A stretch of DNA of 64,000 nt, taken from the NCBI GenBank assembly GCA_023159155.1, contig JAJNNX010000029.1, positions 1-64,000 on the forward strand, written 5' to 3'. The notes beneath the pieces were generated by a model. It searched no databases and was not told where the DNA came from. It was given only the letters and a program-made list of their open reading frames with translations. Both the position numbers and the translations under genes were made by a program. This DNA comes from Ustulina deusta (lineage: Eukaryota; Ascomycota; Sordariomycetes; Xylariales; Xylariaceae). Below are positions 48,011 through 60,774 of the stretch, in pieces. How positions within the stretch are numbered: position 1 is the first letter of the stretch; each line of letters opens with the position of its first letter.

Positions 48011-49011
48011 TTACGACGTAGCCTTGGTATCGCGGAAGTGAGCGATGTCCGTCGAGCCATTAGGCACATAGAAAACATGGGGGATTGCATCTGACCAGGC
48101 GACGGACAGCTGATAGGCCGAGTCAGCCTCCTTGTCGAGAACCGTCGGCAAGCCCCAAGAGCCGCTGTCTTTCTTGATGCGCTCGATCCTCTTACTCGAA
48201 CTAAGGTAGTACAGATACGCCTTCTTGTCGCTGTAGACGACACCCAGCGGCGTCGCCTTGACCGCATTGTTACAATCCTTCAAATGTGTCGCTATCATGC
48301 GCGCCTTGTGTGTCAGTAAATATTGAAGGGGTGATCGGGGGAAGGGTGTGACTGACTGCTCTCATCGTCAACGCAATGCTCCCAGAGATCATTGCTGTCT
48401 TTGCCCTGATAAATGACGTAGCGCTTTTCCTTGTCCGTATCATAGTATGCCGCCAGCGATGAGCCCTTCAGGATCTCGCCGTTCTCTGCCTTCCGAGCGA
48501 TAGCGAAGTCACTGAGCGTGTACTCGTACAGCGTAATCGAGTTGGCATCGGGCCCCCTGCATAATTACCACATGAATGAGGATCGAGGGTTCCATCATGG
48601 CTTCTTTTAGATTAGAGGAGGGCCCACGAGCACTTACTTCAAGTAGTAAACCCACGCGTCCTTGCCACTTGAGCAGACGGTCACAGTGGTGTTGTCGATC
48701 TCGGTGGATTCCAGAGGGCAGTACACGGGGCTCACTATGGAGATTTCGTTCTCGGTGGTGCTGTCCTTCTTCTTAGTGACGCCGACGACCATGTTCATCC
48801 CTAGGAGCAGCGAGGTGCCGAGCTGCGACGGATTGACAATCATGCCCTGCACGGCGTCTGACTTTGGGCTGTAGTCCTTCGTGAGATCATCGCCGTTCTT
48901 CTCGCCGTTCATCAGCCGCGCTGCGAGGTTGAGGTTCGTAGTGTTGTAATGGACATGAATCCGCTCGTTCATGGGAGCCGCGGCCACGACGAGGGCTGCT
49001 AGGCCAGTCAT
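48011..49011 (-). CDS. beta-propeller protein, lectin-like repeats (tentative)
   Basis: Minus-strand exons 48638-49011, 48357-48556 and 48011-48291, introns 81 and 65 nt, giving 284 residues. The sequence is built of repeated strands of the type found in fungal fucose-lectin-like propellers: DAWVYYLK, SLAAYYDTDKEKRYVIYQGK, GVVYSDKKAYLYYLSS, LSVAWSDAIPHVFYVPNG, each ending in an aromatic-rich strand. Sugar-binding residues cannot be verified, so lectin function is only a possibility. The N-terminus has a short hydrophobic stretch (GLAALVVAAA) that could be a weak export signal; an extra 5' exon is possible. It lies next to the DUF6603 pair and may belong to the same system. Confidence 0.65.
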
Positions 49012-49849
49012 GTCTAAGTATTGAATGTAAAGATCACAACTCAGGTGAACTACGGAGATTGGGATAGTCGAGAGCGCAACAATACCGCTCCGGCACTATC
49101 GTCGAGCGAGGATAGTTAATCAAGCTGCATCGTCTCTCGCGGGCTTTTTAGGAATCATAGAGGAATCCAGGGTCCGAGGGGGGACTAAGGCAGCAAGACT
49201 CTGGCTTTAGTCGAGCCCATTCAATTTCGCATTATTTTTCTTAACGAAATTTCAGCCGGCATAGTGCTTTCGAACAGGACTTCCGAGCAGGCATTGGATC
49301 GTTGTGTCCTCGCCCCGCGTTGCCCGTGACAGCCAATTGAGCCGAAGCCCGCTCATGCGCCATGCCAATACTCTCCGCGGGACTTTTTGATCAGCTCAAC
49401 AGAGTCCCTTCCTGCTCTTCAGCTACCATGTGAGATGTAGTCGATTTGAATTGGAAAGAGATCGGCGTCATAACGACCTGAATATGCAATGTGACATTTT
49501 GAAAGCCTTTTCCTAACGGTGCATATCGAGCGTTGCGCTATATCGCAAGGTCCCAAACCTAGTTGAACAGCGGAATGCAACAAGAATCAAGCATTACTGA
49601 AGGTTTGGCGAGCATCATGACGCTCCAGTCCCATGCGATTTCAAATACTTTGTAGTTTCTCCTAATCACGCTTATGCAAGAGGCGCACACGAGGTCAACT
49701 TGAGATACTTCATTCCTGTATACCCTCCCATCAATTCCATAGACGCCACACCCGCCCGCTAATACTAATGTTTTGCCGTGAAGTCAGCCGAGACTCAAGG
49801 ACGACGTGTCATGAGTCAGTCGGCTACATCGCCGTTCGTTTCACTCCTT
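49012..49849. other. intergenic region
   Basis: 838 bp between two minus-strand genes. It should carry the promoter of the propeller gene. No gene, repeat or structured RNA is evident. Confidence 0.6.
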
Positions 49850-50265
49850 CTACGCTGGAGCAGCGGGAGGATGGCAACGTTGCAGCTTCATGTCCTCCAT
49901 TTTCGCCTCTTTGATAAGCTTCTTGATGTCATCGAACGATGTAGGACTGAGGATATTGTACGTGTCGCCTTCGAGAGCGTTCCACATGTACAATTGGGAG
50001 CTCGCGTCGAAAATGTATAGACCTCCGCCATCCTCCAGGAGAGCCAGCTTCGGCGTGGGCTTCGGCAGTCCCAGATCGGCTGCCATGAGCGTCCCCACCC
50101 CATCGTCACCCCAGATGGCATCACTGCCCATACCCTCGTACTTGTCCGTCCAACCCTTGGGGACATCCGACTATAGTGACATGGGCATTAGTGACCTACT
50201 CAAACTAGTAGAGTCGGAAGGTAGCATCTCCTTACGGTGCTTCCTTTCTGGGTATTGCTAGACAT
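49850..50265 (-). CDS. small conserved-looking protein of unknown function, 116 residues
   Basis: Two minus-strand exons, 50236-50265 (10 codons) and 49850-50170, separated by a 65-nt intron with a GTAAGG donor and CTATAG acceptor. The protein has a glycine/tryptophan-rich start (VPKGWTDKYEGMGSDAIWGD), then LALLEDGGGLYIFDASSQLY with MWNALEGD, and a helical end (FDDIKKLIKEAKMEDMKLQ). It resembles a small globular cytosolic protein; no signal peptide. I do not recognise the family. The GGGLYIF-plus-helix pattern vaguely recalls SMI1/KNR4-type folds, but I would not assign it. Confidence 0.6.
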
Positions 50266-50966
50266 TTCGCGTCGTTTGTCTTTGGTGATGTGGAGTTTTC
50301 GGACTGGGCTGAGTCGTAAGAACATCGCCGCAAGATGTTATATTTCGGGGAAAGGCGAGAGGGGAAGATAAATACACACCCGAACGGCAGCGGGATACTG
50401 GAAAAGGCAGTTGCTTGTTTAAGCCGGTTGGTCTTCCGTGCATAAACATGAAATCGATCCTCGAGGTATCGTCTTTCCTTCGAGCGATCTTCTGAAATTG
50501 ACAATCATGTCGGCAGTCAACAGAAGAATATGATTAAAACGATGAAGTGATATATCCTTATAAGCTATATTCGCGAGTTGTTTCTTATCTAAGCATTGAG
50601 AATATACGACGGGTCTAATACCCTTGGTTGTCTGTCCATAGTGGAAATGTTAACAGGAGGTAATTATAATAAAGTCCTAGAGGGGTATACCCATATACCC
50701 AGCCTTTGATAGGAGACCTCTAGTCCTATAAAATCTTGGCATGTACTATGGTACATCCAATATCTTTCCTTGGCTTGTAGTAGTACCTATGCAATCCCAT
50801 CTCATACCTTGGCCAATATACCTCTCGAATGGCCGTAGGTCTTTTCTTGAGACGGTCAACTGTGTCTCACGAATCTCTCAAATATGAGCCACGAACCTTG
50901 AATCAATAACGTTAATCTTATGAAGCTCTTTTGTCCTATGACATCCTCTCGCTCTACAAGTGCAGA
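50266..50966. other. intergenic region between divergent genes
   Basis: 701 bp separating the 116-residue gene and the broken gene at 50,967. It includes a partly symmetrical stretch around AGTCCTAGAGG and CCTCTAGTCCTAT (about 50,672-50,732). No gene supported. Confidence 0.5.
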
Positions 50967-51945
50967 ATGGCTCAGCCAAATATACTGGATTTCAGCGGCG
51001 TGAACTTGACCGTGCTACACGATTACCACGACAGGGCAGCAGTAGGTGCTAGAAATCGTTCTCTCTGACGCATTCATGATCAAACTCGGTGATCTAAATT
51101 CATCTCAGGTGTTTGGCTTTCTCCAGGCTAGAGCCGATACGCCCGCGAACTTTGGCATCGATCCGGGTCTTGGCCCCCAGCTACAGCTCATATTGAAGCA
51201 ATTGCGAAGCCTCAGGTTCGACTTCACAATATCTCATTAATTTCGCGTCTCTTTATTCAAGTCATTTCACTCATTGACTATTCATATGTTCACAGCCTTC
51301 CAGACGGGAATCAGTACAACAACTTCAGCATCCGCCCAGACCAGCATATTCACCGTGCCCTCAATCCTATCTGGACAATCTGTACGCCCGACAAATCCAA
51401 GTTTATCGCAGCAAGGACGTACTTTCATCGATTCGACAATGGTTGGCCCTTCGTCGCTTACTGGACACCATACGATCTCTTGGGACTTTTCCTATCCAAG
51501 CTGGGCCCAGCGCCGTATGGGCAAAATGCAGATAAGATAAATTTCTATCTCCCTCTCACAGCAGTCTATGGCCGCTGGTGCATGCTTCTTGCGGGCAATA
51601 GAACAAACAATTTCGAACGGAGGCATCGACGAGAGGGTGGCGTGGGGGATCCCTCGTTCTTTTACAATTGCACCTGGAATCCCGACGACGGCGTGTTCTT
51701 TCTTGGTGCTGCCTTGGCCGGGTATGATTGGACAAACCCTAGCAATCCAAATCCACAGAATCGTGTCGACAATCGTGTCGGCACCTGGGAAGCAGATCTC
51801 AAGCAAGCGCGGTACAGCCTTTTAATAAGTTTCTACGGGATCACGATCGAATTCAGCTTCGAAGAGAGTCCCACGATCGAGCGCCGTGGGAAGAGGCGCT
51901 CACCTTCCTTCCTATTTATTATCCGTACGCTTGGAATTGTTAGTC
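50967..51945 (+). pseudogene. frameshifted and truncated unknown gene at the AT-rich border
   Basis: The frame opens at 50,967 (MAQPNILDFSGVNLTVLHDY), shifts near 51,043 into VLEIVLSDAFMIKLGDL, passes an intron (donor GTTCGA at about 51,216, acceptor TTCACAG before 51,297) and continues for about 175 codons (RTYFHRFDNGWPFVAYW, NADKINFYLPLTAVYGRW, DPSFFYNCTWNPDDGVFF). Near 51,824 the frame shifts again: the coherent sequence resumes as FLRDHDRIQLRRESHDR and APWEEALTFLPIYYPYAWN, then stops at 51,945. Two frame breaks and a missing C-terminus make it a pseudogene, perhaps cut by the repeat that follows. The family is not recognised. Confidence 0.6.
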
Positions 51946-51976
51946 CAGTACAGCGCACACTACCAAAATCCTTAAT

Positions 51977-51994
51977 AGCGCTAAAATTAGCGCT
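51977..51994. repeat. 18-bp hairpin at the island border
   Basis: AGCGCTAAAATTAGCGCT: perfect 8-bp arms with a 2-nt loop. It lies just past the end of the truncated gene and about 35 bp before composition falls to the RIP-like level. It may mark the terminus of an inserted transposon. Confidence 0.55.
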
Positions 51995-52029
51995 GTTTCC
52001 ACAAAACACTAAAGGTCTAATTAGCAATA

Positions 52030-55000
52030 TTTTCTAGCGTAGCTGAAAAACTTCGCTAATATAAAACCCTACTACCCTATTATAAACTACTATAATATTT
52101 AATAATACTATAAATATATATATAAAAGTATTTATTATTAATATACTAATACAAGCTAACTTTAAACTAATAAAATAAGCTAAAAATCAAATAATTAACT
52201 TGCTACTAAAGCTAAAAATAATTAAAAAAAAAAAAAATCAAAAACTTTTGCTTTATAATATATTAAACAAACAGTACGCAAAAATTAATTATAAAAATAA
52301 AATCTACTAAAAAGTTATTATATAGTTAGCAACTATATTAAATAATTTTATATGCTTATTTTAAAACAATACTTAAGCTAGCTATAAATAGTTAATTTAT
52401 AATTATATTAAAATTTTAAAATAATATTTTAATATATTTATATATATATAATTTAAAAGCTAAAATATAGTACTTTTATAACTAGCTAATATTTTAATAT
52501 AAATAAAAACATTAAAACAACTAATATTAATATTAATAAAAATATAATTAATAATATTTTTGTATATAAAAATAATAATAAAAAATAAATTCCCTACTAA
52601 ATTATCTTTTAAAGCAACCTTATTAGTAGCTCCTAATAAATATTCCAACTATAATACTAATACTATAATAAATATCTAAAAACTACGCAAAAATATTTAT
52701 ATATTTATTTAATTAAGCAAAAAAGTACTACAGTTCTAACAAAAAACAGCTTTTATAGCAAAAATAACGCTCCTAAAAAACCTAAAACTACTAATAAAAA
52801 CTATTCAAAATATATAACTTATAAAAATAAGCTAGATAATTAAAACAATTAATCTAGTAATATAAAACAAACTATTTAAAAAATAAAACATTAAAATTAT
52901 TAAACAAACTTTGCAAACCTAAACAATTAAACTTTTTAAAAAATAAATAATATATATTATCTTTTAAGTTTTAATATTTATAACTAATTATATATTAAGC
53001 ACTTTAATAAATATTATATAAAAAATAATAATAAAAAAAATTAAAATATAAATAAGTATTACTTTAGTTAATACTTATATATTCTATAAAAAAATAAACT
53101 TAAAAACTTTAAAAATTATTTAAGTTATAGCTTTTAAAAAATTAATAAAAAAGTTTAAATTATTTTTAATTAACAAGCTTTTTTATAAAAAAAATAAACA
53201 AATCTAGGTTATTTAATATAACCTAAAATGCTAAAACTACTATATATTAAAATACTACAACTAAAAACTATTTTATAAAAACTATAATATTTAGCTAAAC
53301 ACTTATAAACTAATAAATAATAAAAAATACACAATACTACTAAAATACACAAACTACTATAGCTTATACCTAGCAAGCTATAAAAACTATTTTATAAAAC
53401 TATAAAAAATTAACAAAGCTATTATTCTAATAACGTAAGCCAAATTAAAAACAATCCAAAAAATAAACAATAAAAACTATAATAATAAATACTAACTACT
53501 TTTAACTACTACAAACAAAAAAAAAAAAAAATTATAAACTAGCCAAAACAATAAAATAGCAGCAACAAAAAAAAAGCCTCCCTTACGCCAAAAAAACAAA
53601 TATAAAACAAATCAAACATAGCTATAACCTCTATTTTTTTCGCTTTATCTTTAAATAATACATTAAAAAAAATAAAAATAAAAATAAAAATCACTATTAT
53701 ACTTTTAATAATAATCTAACCAGTAATACTAGTACTACTACTAATAGTACTAAAAATACTAATAAAAAAATTCGCAAACAAATATAATACCTTAAAACCC
53801 AAAAAAATAAAAAAAATATTATAACAAATACTTAAAAGTATATAAAAAGCCCACAGATCTATTACTAGGTTTAAAAACAAAAGTATAAAAAATAGCATAG
53901 TAATATAACCAAACAATACTAAAAAAAAAAAAACGTTTTAAAAGTTTAGATAATAAAAATAGTAGCCCAAAATATTAAATATAAAACAAATAACTGTTCG
54001 ATTTTTTTATAAAAATATTAAAATAAAAAAATAAATATTGTAATAATTATAAAGCTATAAATAAACAAACAAAAAAACAAAAAAATAATAAACTAAAAAT
54101 AATAATATATATTAAAATATAAAAAGACTTTATAATAAAAAAAAAAGCTTTAATATATTACTATAATATAATATAACTTAATATTAATAAATATAACCTT
54201 TTTATATATTATAAAACACTAAATATAAATATAATAATAAAATATATTATAGTACTAGAGCTACTAAAAAACTATTTAGCAATAAGCAACCTAAATATAT
54301 AACACCTAAACTAAAAGCTTAAAATTGCTACACTATATAATAGATAATAAATCTTAAAATAATTAACAAAAATAAAAATATATTTTATAAACACACTAAA
54401 AAAAATAACCTATAAAACAGGGCATATTTTAAATATTCCTTTCTTAAATATTTTTTTTATTAAAAGCTATATAATAAAAAAACTAAAAATCCTTTTAGAC
54501 TATAAGCTATTATAAACTATATTACTATAGCAGGGCCCTACCTATTACTTAAATAGACTACCTAAAATAGTTATTAAAAAAAAAGACCTAAAATAGCTAT
54601 AAAACTTAATAAAAACAAAAACTAATATATTACCAAAAGTTAAAAAAGCTACTACGCTAAAAAAAATAAAAAAAGCTATAGAAGCACTATTAACCCTAAT
54701 AACTAAATATATAAAAGTTATTAGGACTAAAAAATATAAATAAAGCAGATCTACACTATAATAAACAAACAAATATATAAAAATATAAATAAAATATAAA
54801 AAGTTATTTAATACTAAAAACGCAAAAATAAATAAAAAATAACTACTAATAATAATAAAAAAAATAAAAACAAACTACTAAAAAATAAAAATTAATAATA
54901 TACAAAATAATAAAAACTTAATAGTAGTTATTAATTAGTATAAATAAAACAAAATAATTAAAGCCCTACTTTTTATAAACAAAAAAAAAATTATAATTAA

Positions 55001-58000
55001 AACAAAAAAAAAAGTTAAATATTTTACTAAAAATATTTTTAAAAGATTTAATATAAATAACAACTTACTAGCAATAAAAGCCCTAAAACTAAACAAACAA
55101 GCATAACTACTCTAAAATATTAAAATAATAATAAAAAAAATATATAAATATACCATAAAAATTATCTTAATATTACTAAAAATAGACTTAGTAATAATTA
55201 AGCTTTTAAATATTATATAACCTATAATAAAAAAATACTACTAATAACTTTTAAAAAAATATTTAAAATATAATATTTTTTTAAAAATTTAAAAACAAAC
55301 TAATATAATTATATTACTTAAAATAAACAAAACAGACTTTATATTATATAAGTTCTAAAAGCTAATTGTTTTACTATTTTATATAAAAAAAAAGCTTAAA
55401 AGACTTATAGTAAAAAAAATAATATAAATAGTACTAAAAATAGGCCTAATAAGTCTGCAATATATAAAAGCTATATCTAAAAAATCTACTACTAACCTAA
55501 GAGCCAGTTTAATATATAATATAAACCTAGCCCTTACTAATAAAATAATAGCTATACTAGTTATTTTTAATATATAAAAAACATTTAATATATTATTAAA
55601 AAATAGATTCCTAACTAGAATAACTAAATAAAGCTAGCTTATAATAACTATTAAAATTATTAAAAACTTCTTAATAAGCTATATACTTATAGCATACCTA
55701 GAAAATATAGCAACAAGTCTAAAAAAAACAGCCTATAATATATTATAAAGTTTCCTAGCATTACTAATGCTATATATGCTATATTTATACGAACTAATTA
55801 GAAGCAACCCTAGTAAATAGGGGTATATAAACAACCTAGTAGTTTTAGTTTTAAAAAAAATCCTAGAACAGAACAAGTATAAAACAAAAAAACAAGTTAA
55901 TAAGATCTTTAAATATAACTAAACTAATAAAATAATATTTATTTTTAAAAAGATAGAAACTATTTATTTTATAAAAAGTTAAAATATAACTAACTTTATA
56001 ATTAAATTTAATAATAAAACAGCAATAATACTAGTTTTTTTAGCAAATTTTTTAGAGCTATAAAAAGCTTTAGTATTATAATAGCTAGAAGTTTTCCTAA
56101 ATAAAAAACTATAATTCTAACGCTATATAAAAAAAAAAGCAATAAAAAGATTAAAAATAGCTAACTATATTAGGGCTATTTTAGCTATAATAAAAAGCCC
56201 TCTAGCAGCAGGCCTTTATAAAATAATAAATATAGTCCTAATACTAATATTTTTATATAAATATAAAACATAATATAAAAAATAAAAAAAACTAATAAGC
56301 AAAATAATAATAAATAAGCAGCTAATAATTAATATAAAGCTAGGCAAATATATATAAATAATCTAAAAAATATTTTTAAAAATAATAAAAAAAGTACTAC
56401 CTATATAAAAAATGTTCCTTAAATATACTTTTTTTATAATTAACAAAATATTAATAATAAAAATAACTTTTAAATAAATATAATATAAATATATTTTTAA
56501 AATAAAAATAATATATAAATAATATTTATTAGTAGTTAGATCAATACTAAAAATAATATAATAAAAAAAAAAAGCTAACTAATAGCAATAAATATATATT
56601 AACCTATAAATAATAGCTAAAATATTGCTAGATATTAAGCAGATAGTGTTATATTTGCTTAAATTTCTAAAAAAATTATAAAAAAACCCCACAAATAATA
56701 TAAACAAAAAAACAGCAATAAAAATATTTAAAAAATAATTTACTAATAAGTTAATATTTAATATAATTATATTTATAAATAATTTAAAAATAACAAATAA
56801 TTTTAAATATAAATATATCCTATATAAAAAATAAATAGTAATTATAAAAAAATATAAAAGCTTATATTTTTATAAAATAATATTTAATATAAAAATATTT
56901 AAAACTTTTAAAAAGCTATAAAAAGCTATTTAATAATACCTAACTAATATTATAGTTATATTTTATATAAATAATATAACTATTTTATAATATATTTAAA
57001 AAAATATATTAATAATATTATAATAAATTTATAAAATAATATAATATTAAAATATATTAGAGCTTAAAATATTATAAAATTAAAAAAAACAAATAAACAA
57101 ATAAAATAGTAAAGCTTAAAACAAAAAAAAAGCTTTTAGACCTAAAGTTAAGCTTTATAGCAGCCGGCCTTAAAAAAAAAATATACTAAAATATAAAACA
57201 AATAATAAAAAAATAGCAAAAAAATCAAAATATTAATATCCCAAATAACTTTAAAATAATAAAAATTAAATATAAACCTAAAAAATATTTAAAAATACTA
57301 TATTTACTTAAAAAAATTTTAAGCTAATATTTAAACATTATATTAGCTTATAAAAACTATTACTAATATTATAAAAAATTTAATTATTATAAAATAAAAA
57401 TCTATTATATTTATATTTTATATTCTAAAAAAAAACAAAAAAAAAACAAAAAATATATAATATATTATATAACTACTAAAACAAATAAGCTAAAATAATT
57501 TAAACTATTTAAGCTAGTTATAAAAAACAATAATATAAAATAATCTAAAAATAACTAGCTAATAAAACTATATAAATTTAATTTATAATATATAATAAAT
57601 AAATAAAAATACTAATAGTAGCTAATATAAAACTTTATAATATTTTAAAATTTTTGCTAAACAATAAACTATTATAATAAAATATATTTGTTTTTTAAAA
57701 AAAAAAAAGTAGTACTACTAGAAAAAGAATATAAAGAAAAAAAAAAGTTGCTACAAAAAAAAAAAAAAAAAGAAAAGCTAAAAATAGCTATTTTTTAGGC
57801 TTTGAACTAATAAGCAAAAAAGTATTAGTTTATTAAAAAAATACTAAAAAAAAAAAAACACTTAAAAAATAATAAAAATAACAAAAAAACTATTTATATA
57901 ATATAGCCCTAAAACTTACTAATATAAACAAAAAAAAACCTATAATAAAAGCAAAAACTTAAACTAATTAATACTACTAAAAACTAGCAATATATAAGGC

Positions 58001-58080
58001 CTATAAGCCTAGCTTAGCAGATCAGAATATAATAACTATAAATAATAGAATAATAAACCTATAAAAGTATAGTCTAGCAT
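52030..58080. repeat. AT-rich RIP-like block, middle
   Basis: Six kilobases of A-rich plus strand with no gene. TpG is almost absent on the plus strand while CpA survives often (AAACAAA contexts), the opposite of the first 12 kb of the window. This fits a transposon lying in plus orientation, decayed mainly by changes on one strand. Short AT-rich open frames here lack any coding character. Confidence 0.82.
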
Positions 58081-58366
58081 CTTGCTTAACTTCCGGATAT
58101 AAAACACTTACTATATTTAAAAATAAGTAGAGCTTGTCATATTATAATATTTTTAAGAAAGTCCTACGATATAGAGCCTAGGCACCCCGTACTGACGTTA
58201 AACAAATCAATCAATCAATCAATCAATCAAGCTGTGGGAGGAGGTTAGGCACTTATTTCGGAAACTGTGCTGAAACATATCCTTTTATAAACATGCTCAG
58301 GTACAACATTATATGTACCATCATTATAAGCTGCTCTCTTATAGCCCTAGACCGGACACTTTAAAG
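58081..58366. other. left edge of the small islet, with (AATC)n
   Basis: Composition returns to normal here. Contains about six to seven AATC tetranucleotide units at 58,203-58,230. Confidence 0.8.
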
Positions 58367-58637
58367 ATGGCTGACAGATTGGATTCACAGCAACCACCGA
58401 GATCCGCCTTGGAGGAAAAGGTGCCATGGCCTCGCATTGAAGAGGGACTTCGCGATGCTGAACGACAATTACCAGCAGGCGTTGATCCTACGAGCGAGCC
58501 GGGCCAAGCCTGAATACTACGAATTCGTTTCGCAACCTTGTCCAAATTGCCGTAAGCTGATCGAACGCAGCCACGCAGAGTGGGGGAATTATTGGAGTAG
58601 CAATGAGGTCCCTGATCCTTACCCTCGAAACGACTAG
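58367..58637 (+). pseudogene. small ORF with a probable frameshift
   Basis: An ATG at 58,367 opens a 48-codon frame (MADRLDSQQPPRSALEEKV). An overlapping frame carries more protein-like sequence (KRDFAMLNDNYQQALILR, then QPCPNCRKLIERSHAEW with a Cys-x2-Cys) to the stop at 58,637. The switch would be near 58,430-58,440. No splice pair fits, so a +1 or -2 frame lesion is likely. Family not recognised. Confidence 0.4.
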
Positions 58638-59537
58638 GTGCAGTACATAGATAAAAGAGTATATGAGTTAGCGATTTATATGAAATATTTAGTCTAACGT
58701 TATCCGTAATTAAAAAGGGTAAGAACAAGGATTAAATAGCTACGAGTGGGAATGTTACCTTATAAAACATGGTTTTTTCCTTCCCCTTAGAGTTATAAGT
58801 TTAGACTTGTTTGTTATGTTCTATCACCTTCTATTTATTGTCTTTAAATTAACCTTCTAAGCCTATAAGTGCCTAGCTTCTACCTATCGAATTTTTAATG
58901 GCTTGTCATGGTGGTGCGTTTTGCTGTACCATGTAGCGTTTACTAGGCAACACATATTAATTATAAGGTGAAGAAGTAAGGTTAACATCCGTGGGAAAAT
59001 GCTGGGCGAAAGACCTTATATCCACCTACTAGGTTGTGTGTCGTTATGTGACCTGGAAAATATCACATGACCTACCACATACGCATACCTAGGTCAATAC
59101 CTAATAATACAACAATATGTATAGGTCCAATAGCCAGCCATGCTACTGAGCGTAACTTTGCCTATTCCTTAATAGCGTCAAGGTTTCAGCATAAATGCTT
59201 CCTAACCCCTTTAGAAGTAATATAGTTAGTGTCAGGAACATACTACTAAGAATAAAACGGAATATCAGAGCTACATATAATAACTTCGCGTAGTGCTTTA
59301 ACGCAGTGATTTATATGCCTAAAGCCATAGTTAGCGTGTTAAACATGGTGTACTAGCGTTAAAGAACCAACCTTGGTATATTACAGCTATTTCATAAAAC
59401 ATGTTGTATTGCTTCTCTAAAGTTCCATAGTACTCGGGCCATATCGACTTTCCCAATTCATCCCGAAGAAACGAAAGGTTAACATCAAAAAAAGGCGTAA
59501 AACTATCACAACTCGAATATAACACAACTTACAAACA
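58638..59537. other. islet non-coding stretch
   Basis: 900 bp with no supported gene. A minus-strand open frame at 59,331-59,525 (with FTPFFDVNLSFLRDELGK) lacks an ATG and could be an exon of the membrane-protein ORF at 59,758-59,982, but no clean splice pair was found. Confidence 0.4.
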
Positions 59538-59765
59538 ATGAAAGGAGTAGAGGACTTCGGTTATGACTATCTAGTTCCTGGGGTTGCCATGGAGGCCTCT
59601 TTTGCCGGTGCTAGTGGTATGGGGTTAGTACATATTGCTTGCATGAGCCTCCATTGTGGTCCCCTGGATAGGGAAGTAATAATCTGCCACGAGGTTTTGA
59701 CTCTGCACGGGAATACTGACAGTAAGCGAGCTGTGATTCCAATGGACGACTTTGCGTTTATCTGA
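59538..59765 (+). CDS. small hypothetical ORF
   Basis: 75 codons from an ATG (MKGVEDFGYDYLVPGVAMEA). Mildly protein-like, with no recognised domain or signal. It overlaps the end of the minus-strand ORF by 8 bp. It may be chance. Confidence 0.2.
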   Translation: MKGVEDFGYDYLVPGVAMEASFAGASGMGLVHIACMSLHCGPLDREVIICHEVLTLHGNTDSKRAVIPMDDFAFI

Positions 59766-59982
59766 CAGCTGCAGCGAAGAGCAAGATGCTGCCCAGAAAC
59801 CAGATCAAGGCGACACTGAGGTTTCCTTGAAGTATCTTCAGTAGTTTTCGGTGGTGAGATTTGCGCACACCGTCGTAGAGAGCACTGTCCATATCACTGG
59901 TATTATCCTCACTATGCGAGGAAACAGAGGGTTCGGCAAGGAGAGAATACTCCAGCTCTCGAAGAGGTATTGTCTTCATCAT
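59758..59982 (-). CDS. N-terminal part of a single-pass membrane protein (UstYa-like?)
   Basis: The ATG at 59,982 gives 74 residues: a soluble Ser-rich head (MKTIPLRELEYSLLAEPSVS), a basic patch (RKSHHRKLLK) and one transmembrane segment (LSVALIWFLGSILLFAAAV). This layout, including the EYSLL motif before a single helix, is like the N-terminus of DUF3328/UstYa-type proteins that act in fungal peptide natural-product pathways. The catalytic HxxHC-type motifs are not seen downstream. A GTCAGA donor overlaps the stop, so further exons are possible. Low certainty. Confidence 0.3.
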   Translation of the reverse strand: MMKTIPLRELEYSLLAEPSVSSHSEDNTSDMDSALYDGVRKSHHRKLLKILQGNLSVALIWFLGSILLFAAAVR

Positions 59983-60030
59983 ATCGTGATTTATGTGGTG
60001 CCGGGTTGTAATAATCTTCAGGGTCGTCAC

Positions 60031-60774
60031 AAGAACCTGAAACGAACGTTCAAAAATACTGATATTCCAAGAGCTCTTTAATGCTGTTTCACCGCCTGCC
60101 TAGTAATGGACTTTGGGGTCAGCACACATGGTTTGGGTGATTGAAACTCTCATGCCGCACATCCTTGTTCGCGCGTGAGATCTGGCAATTAGCATTTGAT
60201 CACCTCGGCATGGCTTGGCTCTCCCTATCACGTGAAGGCCCGGCTTGAAATGTCCAGGTCCGGTGAAATGGTCTAGATGCCCACCTAGCTCTTGTGATCG
60301 TCCATTGTTGGTCGTCATCAACTTTTGTGGTACGAACATAGTTGCTTCCTCTGTCATGCAATAGCAAGCTGTTTCGCTTCGTCCCTTCGGTTCTCCGATG
60401 ACACAAACTTAAAATTCTCACAGGTCTAGAATATATCAACAACCAGCTAAAGCAATCAGTTGTGCAACGGTGGGGCCGCATGTAATGTAGTCAAACCGTC
60501 CAGGTTCGACGGAGGGCGGGTGGACTAGTCTGGCAAACAAGCCCCTACGAGGACCTATGTAACAAATTTGTACATGGTGTCAGACCATGCGTGTGCCGTG
60601 ACACGTATTGCACCTCCCAATGGCACCCCTCGGATGTTTGTCGAGCTATACAGATCGTGTTGGAATGTGGAGATTAGGTACACTCTATCCTCTGACTATA
60701 TGTATCACTAGATTCCCCCGGACCCTTGGTCCTTAATTCTTCTTTCTGATCATTCTAAATATATACAACATTCT
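60031..60774. other. islet right part, no gene recognised
   Basis: Normal composition until about 60,770. Two overlapping minus-strand open frames (60,100-60,481) have no recognisable domains. Nothing firm to annotate. Confidence 0.5.

Noticed and set aside
54545..54772. AT-rich open frames resembling hydrophobic membrane proteins (also 53,716-53,916)
   Set aside because: Phe/Ile/Tyr/Leu-rich translations are a consequence of A/T-only codons; no start context or conservation pattern.
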